Shown: piece after piece, positions 15,029 to 22,939 of the stretch | Position numbering within the stretch: position 1 is the stretch's first letter | How the letters are laid out: each line of letters begins with the position of its first letter | IMG/VR virus record: IMGVR_UViG_3300009104_001210 | Span: 152,423-216,422 of that record | Reading direction: 5' to 3' (one strand) | Origin: a virus | Length of the DNA: 64,000 nt | Translations under genes and position numbers: made by a program | Notes under the pieces: generated by a model | Databases searched by the model: none | What the model saw: only the letters and a program-made list of their open reading frames with translations | Told to the model about the DNA's origin: nothing

Positions 15029-15412
15029 ATGGCACATGAAACAGTAAGAGATTTTGTAAATTGGGAAGATGTCGCTGAATGTGATGATATAGTTGGTGCA
15101 GGAAAAGATTTTGATACCGCTGTGTCAAATCTTTTAGAAAATATTGAAGAAAAATTTGTTAAATCATTTCCTAATCATAGGGATATGATATTATCACTTG
15201 TGGCTGGTAGGAAATTTGTTAAAGTAGTACACGATAATAGTGTTTGGGGATTTGTTGCTAAAGTAAATGGTTTACATAAAGGTGAACCATATGAAGTTGG
15301 TGATGTATTTAAAGCCGCTAGTTGGAAATCACCAGCTAAGTATGTACGGGGTAGTATTTTTGATAGTAATACTGATTGGTATCATTGGACAGGTCCTAAT
15401 TATTTGAAATGA
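15029..15412 (+). CDS. Hypothetical phage protein under the repeated promoter
   Basis: 127 aa with AGAGGAT upstream; starts 25 bases after the promoter -10. The C-terminal half, rich in W, Y and K (SVWGFVAKVNG, DVFKAASWKSPAKYVRG, WYHWTGPNYL), looks like a compact beta domain. No family recognised. It overlaps the next gene by four bases. Its own strong promoter suggests an early or abundant product. Confidence 0.65.
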   Translation: MAHETVRDFVNWEDVAECDDIVGAGKDFDTAVSNLLENIEEKFVKSFPNHRDMILSLVAGRKFVKVVHDNSVWGFVAKVNGLHKGEPYEVGDVFKAASWKSPAKYVRGSIFDSNTDWYHWTGPNYLK

Positions 15413-15918
15413 ACTATAGTATAGGAGCAAATAAACCCAAACCCGAATGGGTTAAAAAAAATAAGTCTATGTATGGTAAGAGGATAAAACAACTTGAACA
15501 TATAATTAAAGATGACTCATATATTCCAAAAGGAAGTACCAATGGTTATCATGATTTTATATTTAGTATGCATCGGGCATTGGTAACTGGTAGAAAAATA
15601 ACACCAAAGATGGAATCATCTATTACCAATATTGTTAAGAAATATACAGAACATTTTAATAAAGAAAAAGATCCTGAATATAGAAATGAAAAATTAAGGT
15701 ATATTAATACTACTTTAGAAAAATTAACAGTTATTAAAAACAATTTAAAAGAAGCTAAATACTCAAGATCTTATACAAGTAATAGTTTATACTTCTTAAA
15801 TTCTATCGAAACACAAGTAAAATCACGTGGTAAATTGACTATAAAACAGAGAAAAGCCCTTAATTCGATGAATTTACAGTTCAAAAAAAGAATTAAAAAT
15901 AATGAAAAAAAGGCTTGA
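15409..15918 (+). CDS. Hypothetical basic protein with repeated G(R/K)xxT-K motifs
   Basis: 169 aa, very lysine-rich. Two related segments are seen: GRKITPKMESSITNIVKK near residue 60 and GKLTIKQRKALNSMNLQFKK near the C-terminus, suggesting an internal duplication of a helix-loop unit that might bind nucleic acid. ATGA-coupled to the 15029 gene. The last codons overlap the next copy of the repeated promoter. Confidence 0.6.
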   Translation: MNYSIGANKPKPEWVKKNKSMYGKRIKQLEHIIKDDSYIPKGSTNGYHDFIFSMHRALVTGRKITPKMESSITNIVKKYTEHFNKEKDPEYRNEKLRYINTTLEKLTVIKNNLKEAKYSRSYTSNSLYFLNSIETQVKSRGKLTIKQRKALNSMNLQFKKRIKNNEKKA

Positions 15919-15944
15919 CTCGTATGGTCCTTTATGCGTATGAT
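15898..15944 (+). promoter_or_regulatory. Repeated sigma70-type promoter, copy 2
   Basis: TTGACT (15915-15920), 18-bp spacer CGTATGGTCCTTTATGCG, TATGAT (15939-15944), then CAGG. Overlaps the end of the preceding gene and reads into the MoxR-type ATPase at 15991. Confidence 0.75.
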
Positions 15945-15990
15945 CAGGTGTAATGAGAGTTAAGTCAATTAAAAAAGAAAAGGATAATAA

Positions 15991-17157
15991 ATGAATAAAG
16001 TTGTAGTCAAAATCGAAATGTCGGGAAACCGATATAACGCTTTTGATTCTGATGGTAATAAATACACATCAGAAATTGGTACTGGAACACGTAAAAGAGC
16101 ATTTGAACAAGGTATGGCTCTTGAACGTCGTGAAGGTAAAACTGGTAAAACCTATTGGTGGAAAGTTCCAATGAGTGAATTTGAAGTATCATCAGTTCCT
16201 GAGTTTGATGTTTCTTCGGTAGAAGTACCTGAAGAACATGGTGAGATGTTGAATTTCATTCATAGTTCATATAAACTGAAACCTAAAGGTTTGGTTATGA
16301 AGGAACTGAAGTGGAAATATTTAGTTCGTTCAGGTGTTAGAGGTAAGAACATTCTAATGACAGGTCCTGCCGGATGTGGTAAAACATTGGCAGCTAAGTC
16401 GTTAGTTAACGCACTTGATCGTCCTGATTTTTACTTTAATTTGGGTGCGACTCAAGACCCTCGTTCCTCTCTAATTGGTAATACTCACTTTGATAAGTCA
16501 AAGGGTACTTACTTTTCAGAATCACTTTTTGTGAAGGCGATTTCGACGCCTAACTCAGTTATTCTGTTAGATGAGTTAAGTAGGGCTCACCCTGACGCTT
16601 GGAATATTTTGATGACAGTTCTTGATGAAGGTCAGAGATATCTAAGGTTGGATGAGGCTGACGGGCAGGCGACGATTAAAGTTGCAAGTGGTGTTACTTT
16701 TGTAGCGACAGCGAACATTGGTAATGAATACACTTCTACAAGAGTTATGGATAAAGCCTTAATGGATAGATTCATTATTGTAGAAATGGATGTTCTAAAC
16801 TCTGATGAGGAATATGGATTGTTACAATATATGTTTCCTCATGTGGATCCTGAGTTATTGAAAGCAGTTGCTGAGATAGCTCACGCATCAAGGTCAGAAT
16901 CAAAATCAGAAGCAGGTAGGATTTCAAGTGGAATTTCGACAAGAACTTCAGTTGAAATGTCTGGTCTTCTGTATGATGGTTTTGGATTAGATGAAGCGTC
17001 TGAAGTTAGTATCTATCCTCAGTATTCTGAAGATGGTGGAATGGAATCTGAAAGAACTTACATTAGACAGTTAGTACAGAAGTTCGTTTCTGATGGTAGT
17101 TCTGAAGACCTCTTTAATGAAGACGAAATAGAATCTACAGAAGATTCTGATTCTTAA
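15991..17157 (+). CDS. MoxR-type AAA+ ATPase
   Basis: 388 aa. Walker A GPAGCGKT (residues ~125-132), Walker B VILLDELSR, sensor region TFVATANIGNEY and ALMDRF arginine finger place it with MoxR/CbbQ/NorQ-type AAA_5 ATPases. These usually work with a VWA-domain protein to remodel or load metal into target complexes. The matching VWA protein is at 35742, driven by the same repeated promoter. The first ~90 residues are a separate small beta-rich domain (FDSDGNKYTSEIGTGTR). The C-terminal tail is acidic. Codon use in the ATPase core is richer in G+C than its neighbours. A strong terminator follows. Confidence 0.9.
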   Translation: MNKVVVKIEMSGNRYNAFDSDGNKYTSEIGTGTRKRAFEQGMALERREGKTGKTYWWKVPMSEFEVSSVPEFDVSSVEVPEEHGEMLNFIHSSYKLKPKGLVMKELKWKYLVRSGVRGKNILMTGPAGCGKTLAAKSLVNALDRPDFYFNLGATQDPRSSLIGNTHFDKSKGTYFSESLFVKAISTPNSVILLDELSRAHPDAWNILMTVLDEGQRYLRLDEADGQATIKVASGVTFVATANIGNEYTSTRVMDKALMDRFIIVEMDVLNSDEEYGLLQYMFPHVDPELLKAVAEIAHASRSESKSEAGRISSGISTRTSVEMSGLLYDGFGLDEASEVSIYPQYSEDGGMESERTYIRQLVQKFVSDGSSEDLFNEDEIESTEDSDS

Positions 17158-17182
17158 TAATTGACTGACTACTAAAAAACAG

Positions 17183-17217
17183 CGCCCGAAATAAAATACA
17201 TTTTCGGGCGTTTGTTT
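17183..17217 (+). terminator. Rho-independent terminator after the MoxR gene
   Basis: CGCCCGAAA (17183-17191) pairs perfectly with TTTCGGGCG (17202-17210) and is followed by TTTGTTTT. Ends the transcript begun at promoter copy 2. Confidence 0.92.
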
Positions 17218-17219
17218 TA

Positions 17220-17333
17220 TATTTATAGGAGACAAAGATATAAGGTAATTATAAATTAAATTAAAATATAGAATGATTTTACTCTCTCATTCCAACGAGC
17301 CCGTTCCTCTTATAGAAGTTCGGGCTTTTTTTT
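17220..17333 (+). other. Interval between two terminators: candidate ~100-nt small RNA
   Basis: Directly after the first terminator lies TATTTATA (17220-17227), the motif proposed here as the late promoter. The next terminator ends at about 17333, leaving a ~100-nt A/T-rich stretch with no ORF. A short transcript could be made. No conserved RNA family is recognised. Confidence 0.3.
17298..17333 (+). terminator. Rho-independent terminator upstream of the 17352 gene
   Basis: AGCCCG (17298-17303) pairs with CGGGCT (17321-17326), with an inner TTC/GAA pairing, followed by a run of eight T. The 17352 gene starts just 18 bases after the T run, so transcription of that gene must read through or start inside. 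Confidence 0.85.
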
Positions 17334-17351
17334 AATATAAAGAGGTTTTTT

Positions 17352-18191
17352 ATGAAACAATTAATAAAAGATGTATTAGAGACTCAAGCAGCTAATCAAG
17401 TAAATCTATCATCAGATGCTGCACGTGAACAAATAGCTAATGCTATCTTAGCAAAGATAAAGAATAATAATACAGGTTGGACTTTGGATCTTAGTACTTT
17501 AGACGGCAAAGCAAAGTTAACACCCGAAGAAATAGAAGAGCAGAATTATAAAGAATTTTGGACCTGTGCAATTTGTGGTGAAGATACTTCAAAAGTAGAT
17601 TATGATTATATAGGCTCAGGGACTAATCATTTAGGCTGTGAACTAAAAACAGAGCAAGAGATAGAAGAGTTTGTTGAAGATATAGATGAGCAAGCATACG
17701 CACAGGGACGTAAAAGTAGTTATGATGGAGATTCACTTCAACAAAAAGAAGATTTTGAGAAAAGATCAACCAAAGATAGACGAAAAGGTGATAGACGAGA
17801 AAAGAATTGGGCTCAAAAGAAACATGAAGAAAAAGTTTTTGGTATTGAAGCTGAAGCATCAGCTCGTAGAACATCAAAATCATTTGAAAAAGGTGATGCG
17901 TCTTCAATAGCAACAAAAGCTTATGTAGAAATGACTGCTGATGGATTACCTCCTGGTGGAGACGCACAAGCTGTATTAGAATCGCATAAGTTAGCAGAGG
18001 AAATAGTAGATAACCAAGAAGGTAAATGGATTTATGAATCTCCTGATGGTGGTAAAACAGTTTTTCGAAGACCATTTGGTGATTATGATATGAAGAATAA
18101 AGAAGAAATAAATTGGGAAACGAAACAACCTACAGGTAGAATGTTTACTCAATTTCCATTTCCCTCAGATGAGATAGTGAAAGAGGTGTAA
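17352..18191 (+). CDS. Hypothetical protein with small zinc-ribbon-like motif
   Basis: 279 aa, AAAGAGG seven bases before the ATG. The N-terminal 50 residues are helical; WTCAICGEDTSK (C72, C75) with a third cysteine at HLGC could form an incomplete zinc ribbon. Residues ~125-170 are highly charged (KRSTKDRRKGDRREKNW). The C-terminal third includes GKWIYESPDGGKTVFRRPFGDYD. Not recognised as a family. A possible virion or DNA-binding protein. Confidence 0.6.
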   Translation: MKQLIKDVLETQAANQVNLSSDAAREQIANAILAKIKNNNTGWTLDLSTLDGKAKLTPEEIEEQNYKEFWTCAICGEDTSKVDYDYIGSGTNHLGCELKTEQEIEEFVEDIDEQAYAQGRKSSYDGDSLQQKEDFEKRSTKDRRKGDRREKNWAQKKHEEKVFGIEAEASARRTSKSFEKGDASSIATKAYVEMTADGLPPGGDAQAVLESHKLAEEIVDNQEGKWIYESPDGGKTVFRRPFGDYDMKNKEEINWETKQPTGRMFTQFPFPSDEIVKEV

Positions 18192-18195
18192 ATTG

Positions 18196-18504
18196 ATGGA
18201 AAGAAAATATTGGTCTGATTATGATGTGTATATTGAGATGGCACATTCCCATACAAATAGATTAGAAGTAAGTTATTCGGGTTTTATAAGATTTAAAAAA
18301 GTAAAAGAAGTAATAAGTTCTATAGCAAATACAAACCCAGACTCTAAACATTTTTTATATGAAGGAGAAATAGTGCCAAAAAAAATTAGTCAAACAGAAG
18401 CACTATCTATACTTGATAATATTTATAAAGGTAAGTGGGATAAAACCACTGCGAAATGTATAAGAGTTGCGAATCAAGTAGGAATTGATTTAAGAAAAGA
18501 ATAA
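18196..18504 (+). CDS. Hypothetical small protein
   Basis: 102 aa from the ATG at 18196, four bases after the preceding stop. Reads as an alpha/beta protein with SYSGFIRFKKVKEV and a C-terminal KCIRVANQVGIDL helix. No motif recognised. A short hairpin follows its stop. Confidence 0.5.
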   Translation: MERKYWSDYDVYIEMAHSHTNRLEVSYSGFIRFKKVKEVISSIANTNPDSKHFLYEGEIVPKKISQTEALSILDNIYKGKWDKTTAKCIRVANQVGIDLRKE

Positions 18505-18525
18505 GCCGAAGACTTTTCTTCGGTT
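18504..18525 (+). terminator. Weak hairpin after the 18196 gene
   Basis: AGCCGAAG (18504-18511) can pair with CTTCGGTT (18518-18525), loop ACTTTT, 8 bp including one G-U pair. There is no T run behind it, so it may be a pause, an mRNA-stabilising hairpin or a weak terminator. Confidence 0.3.
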
Positions 18526-18540
18526 AAACGGAGAAGAGTT

Positions 18541-19038
18541 ATGGCTAAAAAAGTAGATGTTAAAGAATATCAATGTAAGTTAATTAAGGTTTTAGATGGA
18601 GATACTATAGATTGTTTTATTGATTTAGGTTTCAATCTGAAAACTAAAAAACGTATACGATATATGGGAATAGATACTTGGGAATCAAGAACAAGAGATT
18701 TAGAAGAAAAGGCAAAAGGTTTAAAAGCTAAAGCTCGTAATAAAGAATTATTAGAAGGTGGAGTTTTTAAACTTAAATCATTTGGTACAGGTAAGTTCGG
18801 TAGAGTGTTAGGTGAAGTGTTTGTGGATCCTGATATTGTAGGAGAACATATTCAAGAGTGCATAGTAAATGATGATAGTGATATTGATTTAGACCATGAT
18901 GGTTGGGTAAGTGTTAATGATATCTTAATCGAAGAAGGACACGCTTACGAATATCATGGTGGTAAGAAAAAAGATTTCAAAAAAGAAATCAAAGAAGAAA
19001 AAGCTAACGCTAAATTAGTTAAAGGTAATGAAGTATGA
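18541..19038 (+). CDS. Staphylococcal-nuclease-family (SNase/TNase) protein
   Basis: 165 aa. VLDGDTIDCFIDLGF and RYMGIDTWESRT carry the Asp/Arg catalytic residues of the thermonuclease family; GKFGRVLGEVF and VNDILIEEGHAYEYHGGKK complete the OB-fold signature. There is no signal peptide, so it acts inside the cell or in the virion. The catalytic Glu of SNase may correspond to the E of WESR. It could degrade host nucleic acid. A GGAGAAGAG site precedes ATG, and the next gene overlaps by four bases. Confidence 0.9.
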   Translation: MAKKVDVKEYQCKLIKVLDGDTIDCFIDLGFNLKTKKRIRYMGIDTWESRTRDLEEKAKGLKAKARNKELLEGGVFKLKSFGTGKFGRVLGEVFVDPDIVGEHIQECIVNDDSDIDLDHDGWVSVNDILIEEGHAYEYHGGKKKDFKKEIKEEKANAKLVKGNEV

Positions 19039-19280
19039 AAACATTAAAATATTTTTCAGCAACTTGGTGTGGTCCTTGTAAGGCGTTTAAACCTGTTATG
19101 AATGAAATTGCATCAGAAGGGCATTTAGTAGAATTTATTGATATAGATAGATCACAGGATGTAGCATCAAAATATGGAATTAGATCTGTACCTACTGTAA
19201 TAATAGAACAAGGTGGACAAGAAGTTGACAGATTTTCAGGTGCTTTGCCAAAACAATTAGTATTGGAGAAAATAACCTAA
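19035..19280 (+). CDS. Thioredoxin
   Basis: 81 aa, compact phage-type thioredoxin. The active site WCGPC lies at residues 11-15 and the cis-proline loop is SVPTV. It reduces protein disulfides in the cytoplasm, for example for ribonucleotide reductase. ATGA-coupled to the nuclease. The next small gene follows its stop without a gap. Confidence 0.95.
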   Translation: MKTLKYFSATWCGPCKAFKPVMNEIASEGHLVEFIDIDRSQDVASKYGIRSVPTVIIEQGGQEVDRFSGALPKQLVLEKIT

Positions 19281-19442
19281 ATGCCTAGAATTTTTGGTAA
19301 TGAAGAACCTTCGAAAACAGGTAAGAGTACAAGACAAGGAATGGGTAGAGGAACTAAGTGGGGAACTAAACCTGCTGGTAAAGGTAATAAGAAAGCATTA
19401 ACCCGTTATAAGAAAAAATATCGTGGCCAAGGAAAGAGATAA
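19281..19442 (+). CDS. Small basic protein (53 aa)
   Basis: ATG immediately follows the thioredoxin TAA. About 40% Lys, Arg and Gly, ending KALTRYKKKYRGQGKR; likely binds nucleic acid. No family recognised. Its last 20 bases overlap the GTG start of the next gene. Confidence 0.5.
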   Translation: MPRIFGNEEPSKTGKSTRQGMGRGTKWGTKPAGKGNKKALTRYKKKYRGQGKR

Positions 19443-20151
19443 AGTCGCAAATAGTTTATGGATAGGTAAGAAATTATTACCACAAAATATAATATCTATA
19501 AAATCTTTTTTACAAAATGGATTTGATTATAACTTATATGTTTATGATGAAGTAAAAGATATTCCATCAGGAGTAAATGTTCTTGATGGTAATGATATAT
19601 TACCTGATTCTGCTATATGGTACTACGGCAAAGGATTTAATAAAGGATCACCTTCAGGTTTTTCAAATGAATTTAGATTTACTTTCCTATATGATATTGG
19701 TGGATTATGGACTGATACTGATATAGTTTTATTGAAAGAATTCAATTTAGAACAACCTTTAATTTTTATAAGTCAAGAAAATCCTGATCAAAGTATAATG
19801 GCAACTACTTCTTTAATATATTCAAAACATCCAAAATTAGAAATTTTTAAAGATGCTTTAAATGAAATAACTTTTAGAAATAAAGAAAGAATTAAACATG
19901 GAGAAACTGGTCCAGATTTACTTGATTATTTAGTAAAGAAATATCAATTAGAAGAATTTGTTTTAGGTTATAATGCGTTTTGTTCAATAGGTTGGCATGA
20001 AATAGATAAGTTAATTAATGGAACTAAACTTTCAGAAGAAGCTATAGGATTACATTTGTTTAATGCTAGATGGGAAGCTGATGGAATTGATATTGATAAT
20101 TATAGTACATCTAAATCTATTCTTACTGAATTGAAGAAAAAGTATTTATGA
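19423..20151 (+). CDS. GT32-like (DXD) glycosyltransferase
   Basis: 242 aa from a GTG start. NSLWIGKKLLPQNIISIKSFLQNG and FLYDIGGLWTDTDIVLL, where DTD is the DxD metal and nucleotide-sugar motif, mark the Gly_transf_sug/GT32 family (mannosyl-, galactosyl- or capsule transferases). The acceptor is unknown. First enzyme of a modification cluster running to 27.1 kb. Coupled by ATGA to the ligase behind it. Strongly A/T-biased codons match the phage. Confidence 0.85.
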   Translation: MAKERDKVANSLWIGKKLLPQNIISIKSFLQNGFDYNLYVYDEVKDIPSGVNVLDGNDILPDSAIWYYGKGFNKGSPSGFSNEFRFTFLYDIGGLWTDTDIVLLKEFNLEQPLIFISQENPDQSIMATTSLIYSKHPKLEIFKDALNEITFRNKERIKHGETGPDLLDYLVKKYQLEEFVLGYNAFCSIGWHEIDKLINGTKLSEEAIGLHLFNARWEADGIDIDNYSTSKSILTELKKKYL

Positions 20152-21101
20152 AATTAAGTAGAGAGAAAAGAAGAGAAGTAGCATTATATCAAAGTGTTTA
20201 TTTTTATGATAGGAATACAAGATTTAATACTGATATTCATCCAGATGATTTTTTTCATACAACTAAATTTAGATCTTATTTTGATGATGATAATAGAATT
20301 AACGGTATTGTTCCTATAAATAAAATAGAGCAATCTATTTTTTTTAAAGATAAATATTATTATCCTAAAACTTATATTAAAAATCCAAAGTTAGAAGGAA
20401 TTTGGTTTATTAAACCAACGGATGGGTCTTTGGGTAATGATATTGAAATAACTGATGATTTAAGTTCAGTAAAAAATAATAAAAAAGCTATTTATCAACA
20501 ATCAATTGATAATCCTTTATTACATAAAAATAAAAAAATAGATTTTAGAACTTTTTTATTATTACAAACATTTGAGGGAAAATTTAGAGCATATTTTTAT
20601 AAAGATTCTATGTTAAGATGGACAACACTTGATTATAAAAAAGATGATTTTACATTGGAACGCCAAATAACAAATTATCTTGCAAAAAGAGATGGTAAAT
20701 TTTTTGGTAATACTATGGTTAGGGCATATTCTAAACACACATATCATTATTATAAAGAGTTACATGAAACTATGAAAAATATTATTGTAGATATTTCAAA
20801 AAGTATTTTTGATAGAGTGAATAATAAAACACAAAGAAATATATTTCAATTGTTTGGTGTAGATTTTATTCCTGATGAAGATAAGAATGTTTGGTTATTA
20901 GAAATGAATGGTAATCCAGGTCCTTATTTACATTTAGATAGACCATTAACAAAACAATTAAAGAATTGGACTTTAGATATAGTTGAAGATATATTTGATT
21001 TAACAGTATATCCAATGTATTATGGAAGAAAAAAAAAGTTAGGTGAATTTGAATTAGTATTTGAAAAAGATTTACAATTTGAAAAATGGATAGAAGTATG
21101 A
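20148..21101 (+). CDS. Tubulin-tyrosine-ligase-like ATP-grasp enzyme
   Basis: 317 aa. TTL signatures in order: WFIKPTDGSLGNDI (ATP-binding strand and loop), YQQSIDNPLL, KKIDFRTFLLLQ, FRAYFYKDSMLRW, and the metal-binding FGVDFIPDEDKNVWLLEMNGNPGP with E and N. TTL-family enzymes ligate amino acids to protein C-termini or side chains. Eukaryotic tubulin enzymes are the type case, but the same fold occurs in bacteria. Here the target could be a virion or host peptide. Both neighbours overlap it by four bases. Confidence 0.85.
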   Translation: MKLSREKRREVALYQSVYFYDRNTRFNTDIHPDDFFHTTKFRSYFDDDNRINGIVPINKIEQSIFFKDKYYYPKTYIKNPKLEGIWFIKPTDGSLGNDIEITDDLSSVKNNKKAIYQQSIDNPLLHKNKKIDFRTFLLLQTFEGKFRAYFYKDSMLRWTTLDYKKDDFTLERQITNYLAKRDGKFFGNTMVRAYSKHTYHYYKELHETMKNIIVDISKSIFDRVNNKTQRNIFQLFGVDFIPDEDKNVWLLEMNGNPGPYLHLDRPLTKQLKNWTLDIVEDIFDLTVYPMYYGRKKKLGEFELVFEKDLQFEKWIEV

Positions 21102-21565
21102 ATATTAACAGAAAAAGAGATAGACATATAGTAGATTATTTAAATAATCATTTTTATTGTAAATTAGGTATATCAAAAGTTCATGGTATAGGAGTTTTTG
21201 CATTAAGAGATATACCTGCTGGTATTGATCCGTTTGTTTTACCTAAAAAAGATAGGTTGGTTACAGTATATAAAGCAAGTTTGAAAAATTTAGATGAGAA
21301 TATTAAAGAATGGTTAGCTGAAAAATTTATAAATGATGATAAAGTTCAAACAATTTTACTTACTGATACTTTACAAAAACAGTTTAAATACTATTTTAAT
21401 CATAATGAAAAACCAAATTTAGAGTGGAATACACCAAAACATCGCCATCCATGTATGCCACCTTGTCCAAAATGTGGCGGACAAAATTTTATTACATTAC
21501 AAGATATAAAAAAAGATGAAGAAATTTTTGTTAATTATGCTATTGACACTAATATTTATAATTGA
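21098..21565 (+). CDS. SET-domain protein
   Basis: 155 aa from the ATG at 21098 (ATGA overlap). SKVHGIGVFALRDIPAG is the SET N-terminal motif, YFNHNEKPNL the NHxxxPN knot, and IKKDEEIFVNYA the final SET strand. SET proteins methylate lysines using SAM. The inserted CMPPCPKCGG adds a probable zinc site before the last motif. Its product could methylate a component of the neighbouring system. A candidate late promoter overlaps its end. Confidence 0.85.
   Translation: MNINRKRDRHIVDYLNNHFYCKLGISKVHGIGVFALRDIPAGIDPFVLPKKDRLVTVYKASLKNLDENIKEWLAEKFINDDKVQTILLTDTLQKQFKYYFNHNEKPNLEWNTPKHRHPCMPPCPKCGGQNFITLQDIKKDEEIFVNYAIDTNIYN
21553..21564 (+). promoter_or_regulatory. Candidate late promoter TATTTATAATTG
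   Basis: Twelve bases identical to the block before the genes at 30784 and 63279. The TATTTATA end lies about 37 bases before the Hint-protein ATG; a second TATTTATA follows at 21568. Inferred from recurrence. Confidence 0.4.
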
Positions 21566-21597
21566 CATATTTATACTTAGGAATATGGAGTTAATTA

Positions 21598-22932
21598 ATG
21601 ACATGGATTAATACTAAAACGGTATTCACTTGGAATACTAAGGACAAAAAGTACGAAGAAACTCTTAATGAGGGTTATGATTATACTGGTCCTACTGCTG
21701 AATGTTTTGGTTGTTTTATAGCAGGAACAGCTGTACCTACCTCAGATGTAACATATGAGTTGATAGAAAATTTAAAAGTTGGTGATACAGTACTTACAGT
21801 TAATACAAATACAAAACCATTCACATTAGAAGAAAATAAAATACTTGAAATAGCTACACCTGTTCATGAGAATATGGTTGAGATAAAATTTGATGCTAAA
21901 ATGTTCAAAGATGGTATGCCAACATATAAGTATAGTTTAGATGAAGCAAAACCATCTCCCTCTAAGATAGCAGTTGGTCCGAAGAAATTTCCAGAGTTCT
22001 GGCTTGAAGTTTCAGAACTAGATAAACTTTCTGATGATGAGAAAGAAGCAGAGTTTAATAAATATATTGACGCCACTTGGAAGGATTTAGTAAATACAAA
22101 TACATTTGATCACCCATATTTGGTAAAAAATAAAGGTTGGTGTTCATATAAACCAAGTTTAACTAAAGAAACATATAGTATGGATGTTGGTCAGCTTGAA
22201 GTTGGTGATATTTGTTATGTGCTCAATCCTGTAAGGGGAAGAAGTCCTTTTACTGAGGTAAAGATTGTTAGTATTGAAGAAAAAAATGAAGAAACCCAAA
22301 CATATAACTTAGCTAGTGTTGAAAATAATCATAATTATTTAGCTAATGGTGTATTAGTTCACAATAAAGAAAGTTTGGGTGGTGAAGATGTAACTATTTT
22401 AAGTAGTTCTGTTGACCACGCTGATGGAGAAGTACATGCTTCTATGTCAATTGATGATAAAGTTTTAGCAGCTAGTATTTCAGGTTTACCTGATACAGAT
22501 GTAGCATCAGAATTTTTATTGTGGGAATATACGGGCAGTGATATTGCTTCTCAAATTACATTAGTTACTGCTTCAGTTGATTATATTATGTCTTCTTCTC
22601 GTAACAATTGGTTAAATATTGATTGTAAAAATGGTAGATCTGATACTTTTAGAATTACACCTGGACACCCATTATTAGTTAAGAGTGAAAGTTATGGTGA
22701 GGGATATGGGCTTCCTGGTTCTACAGGATCAGCAGCACTTACAGGATCTGTTTGGTATTTTGATTATGCAGGAGACATTAATACAAATTATAAACTTTTA
22801 AGTTCTTCATTGGAAGAGGTAGACATTGAATCAATTACACCATATAGTGCGTCTGAATCGTCTAGCTTTTTTAGATTTGATATAGAACCACAGGATACAT
22901 ATTTCGTAGATCACATATTAATACATAATTAG
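21598..22932 (+). CDS. Double Hint-domain (intein/hedgehog-like) protein
   Basis: 444 aa. The first Hint block starts at CFIAGTAV (Cys as self-splicing nucleophile), runs through TFDHPYLVK (block B His) and ends in NYLANGVLVHNKE, where HN precedes the scissile position. The second block has RITPGHPLLV and ends the protein with TYFVDHILIHN, so its C-terminal residue is Asn itself. The first 42 residues form a short extein-like tip. Hint domains cleave or ligate backbones. With no large extein after the second block, it may release or transfer its N-terminal peptide. It probably heads a late transcript with the enzymes behind it; a structural or adhesin role cannot be excluded. Confidence 0.85.
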   Translation: MTWINTKTVFTWNTKDKKYEETLNEGYDYTGPTAECFGCFIAGTAVPTSDVTYELIENLKVGDTVLTVNTNTKPFTLEENKILEIATPVHENMVEIKFDAKMFKDGMPTYKYSLDEAKPSPSKIAVGPKKFPEFWLEVSELDKLSDDEKEAEFNKYIDATWKDLVNTNTFDHPYLVKNKGWCSYKPSLTKETYSMDVGQLEVGDICYVLNPVRGRSPFTEVKIVSIEEKNEETQTYNLASVENNHNYLANGVLVHNKESLGGEDVTILSSSVDHADGEVHASMSIDDKVLAASISGLPDTDVASEFLLWEYTGSDIASQITLVTASVDYIMSSSRNNWLNIDCKNGRSDTFRITPGHPLLVKSESYGEGYGLPGSTGSAALTGSVWYFDYAGDINTNYKLLSSSLEEVDIESITPYSASESSSFFRFDIEPQDTYFVDHILIHN

Positions 22933-22939
22933 AGGTTAC

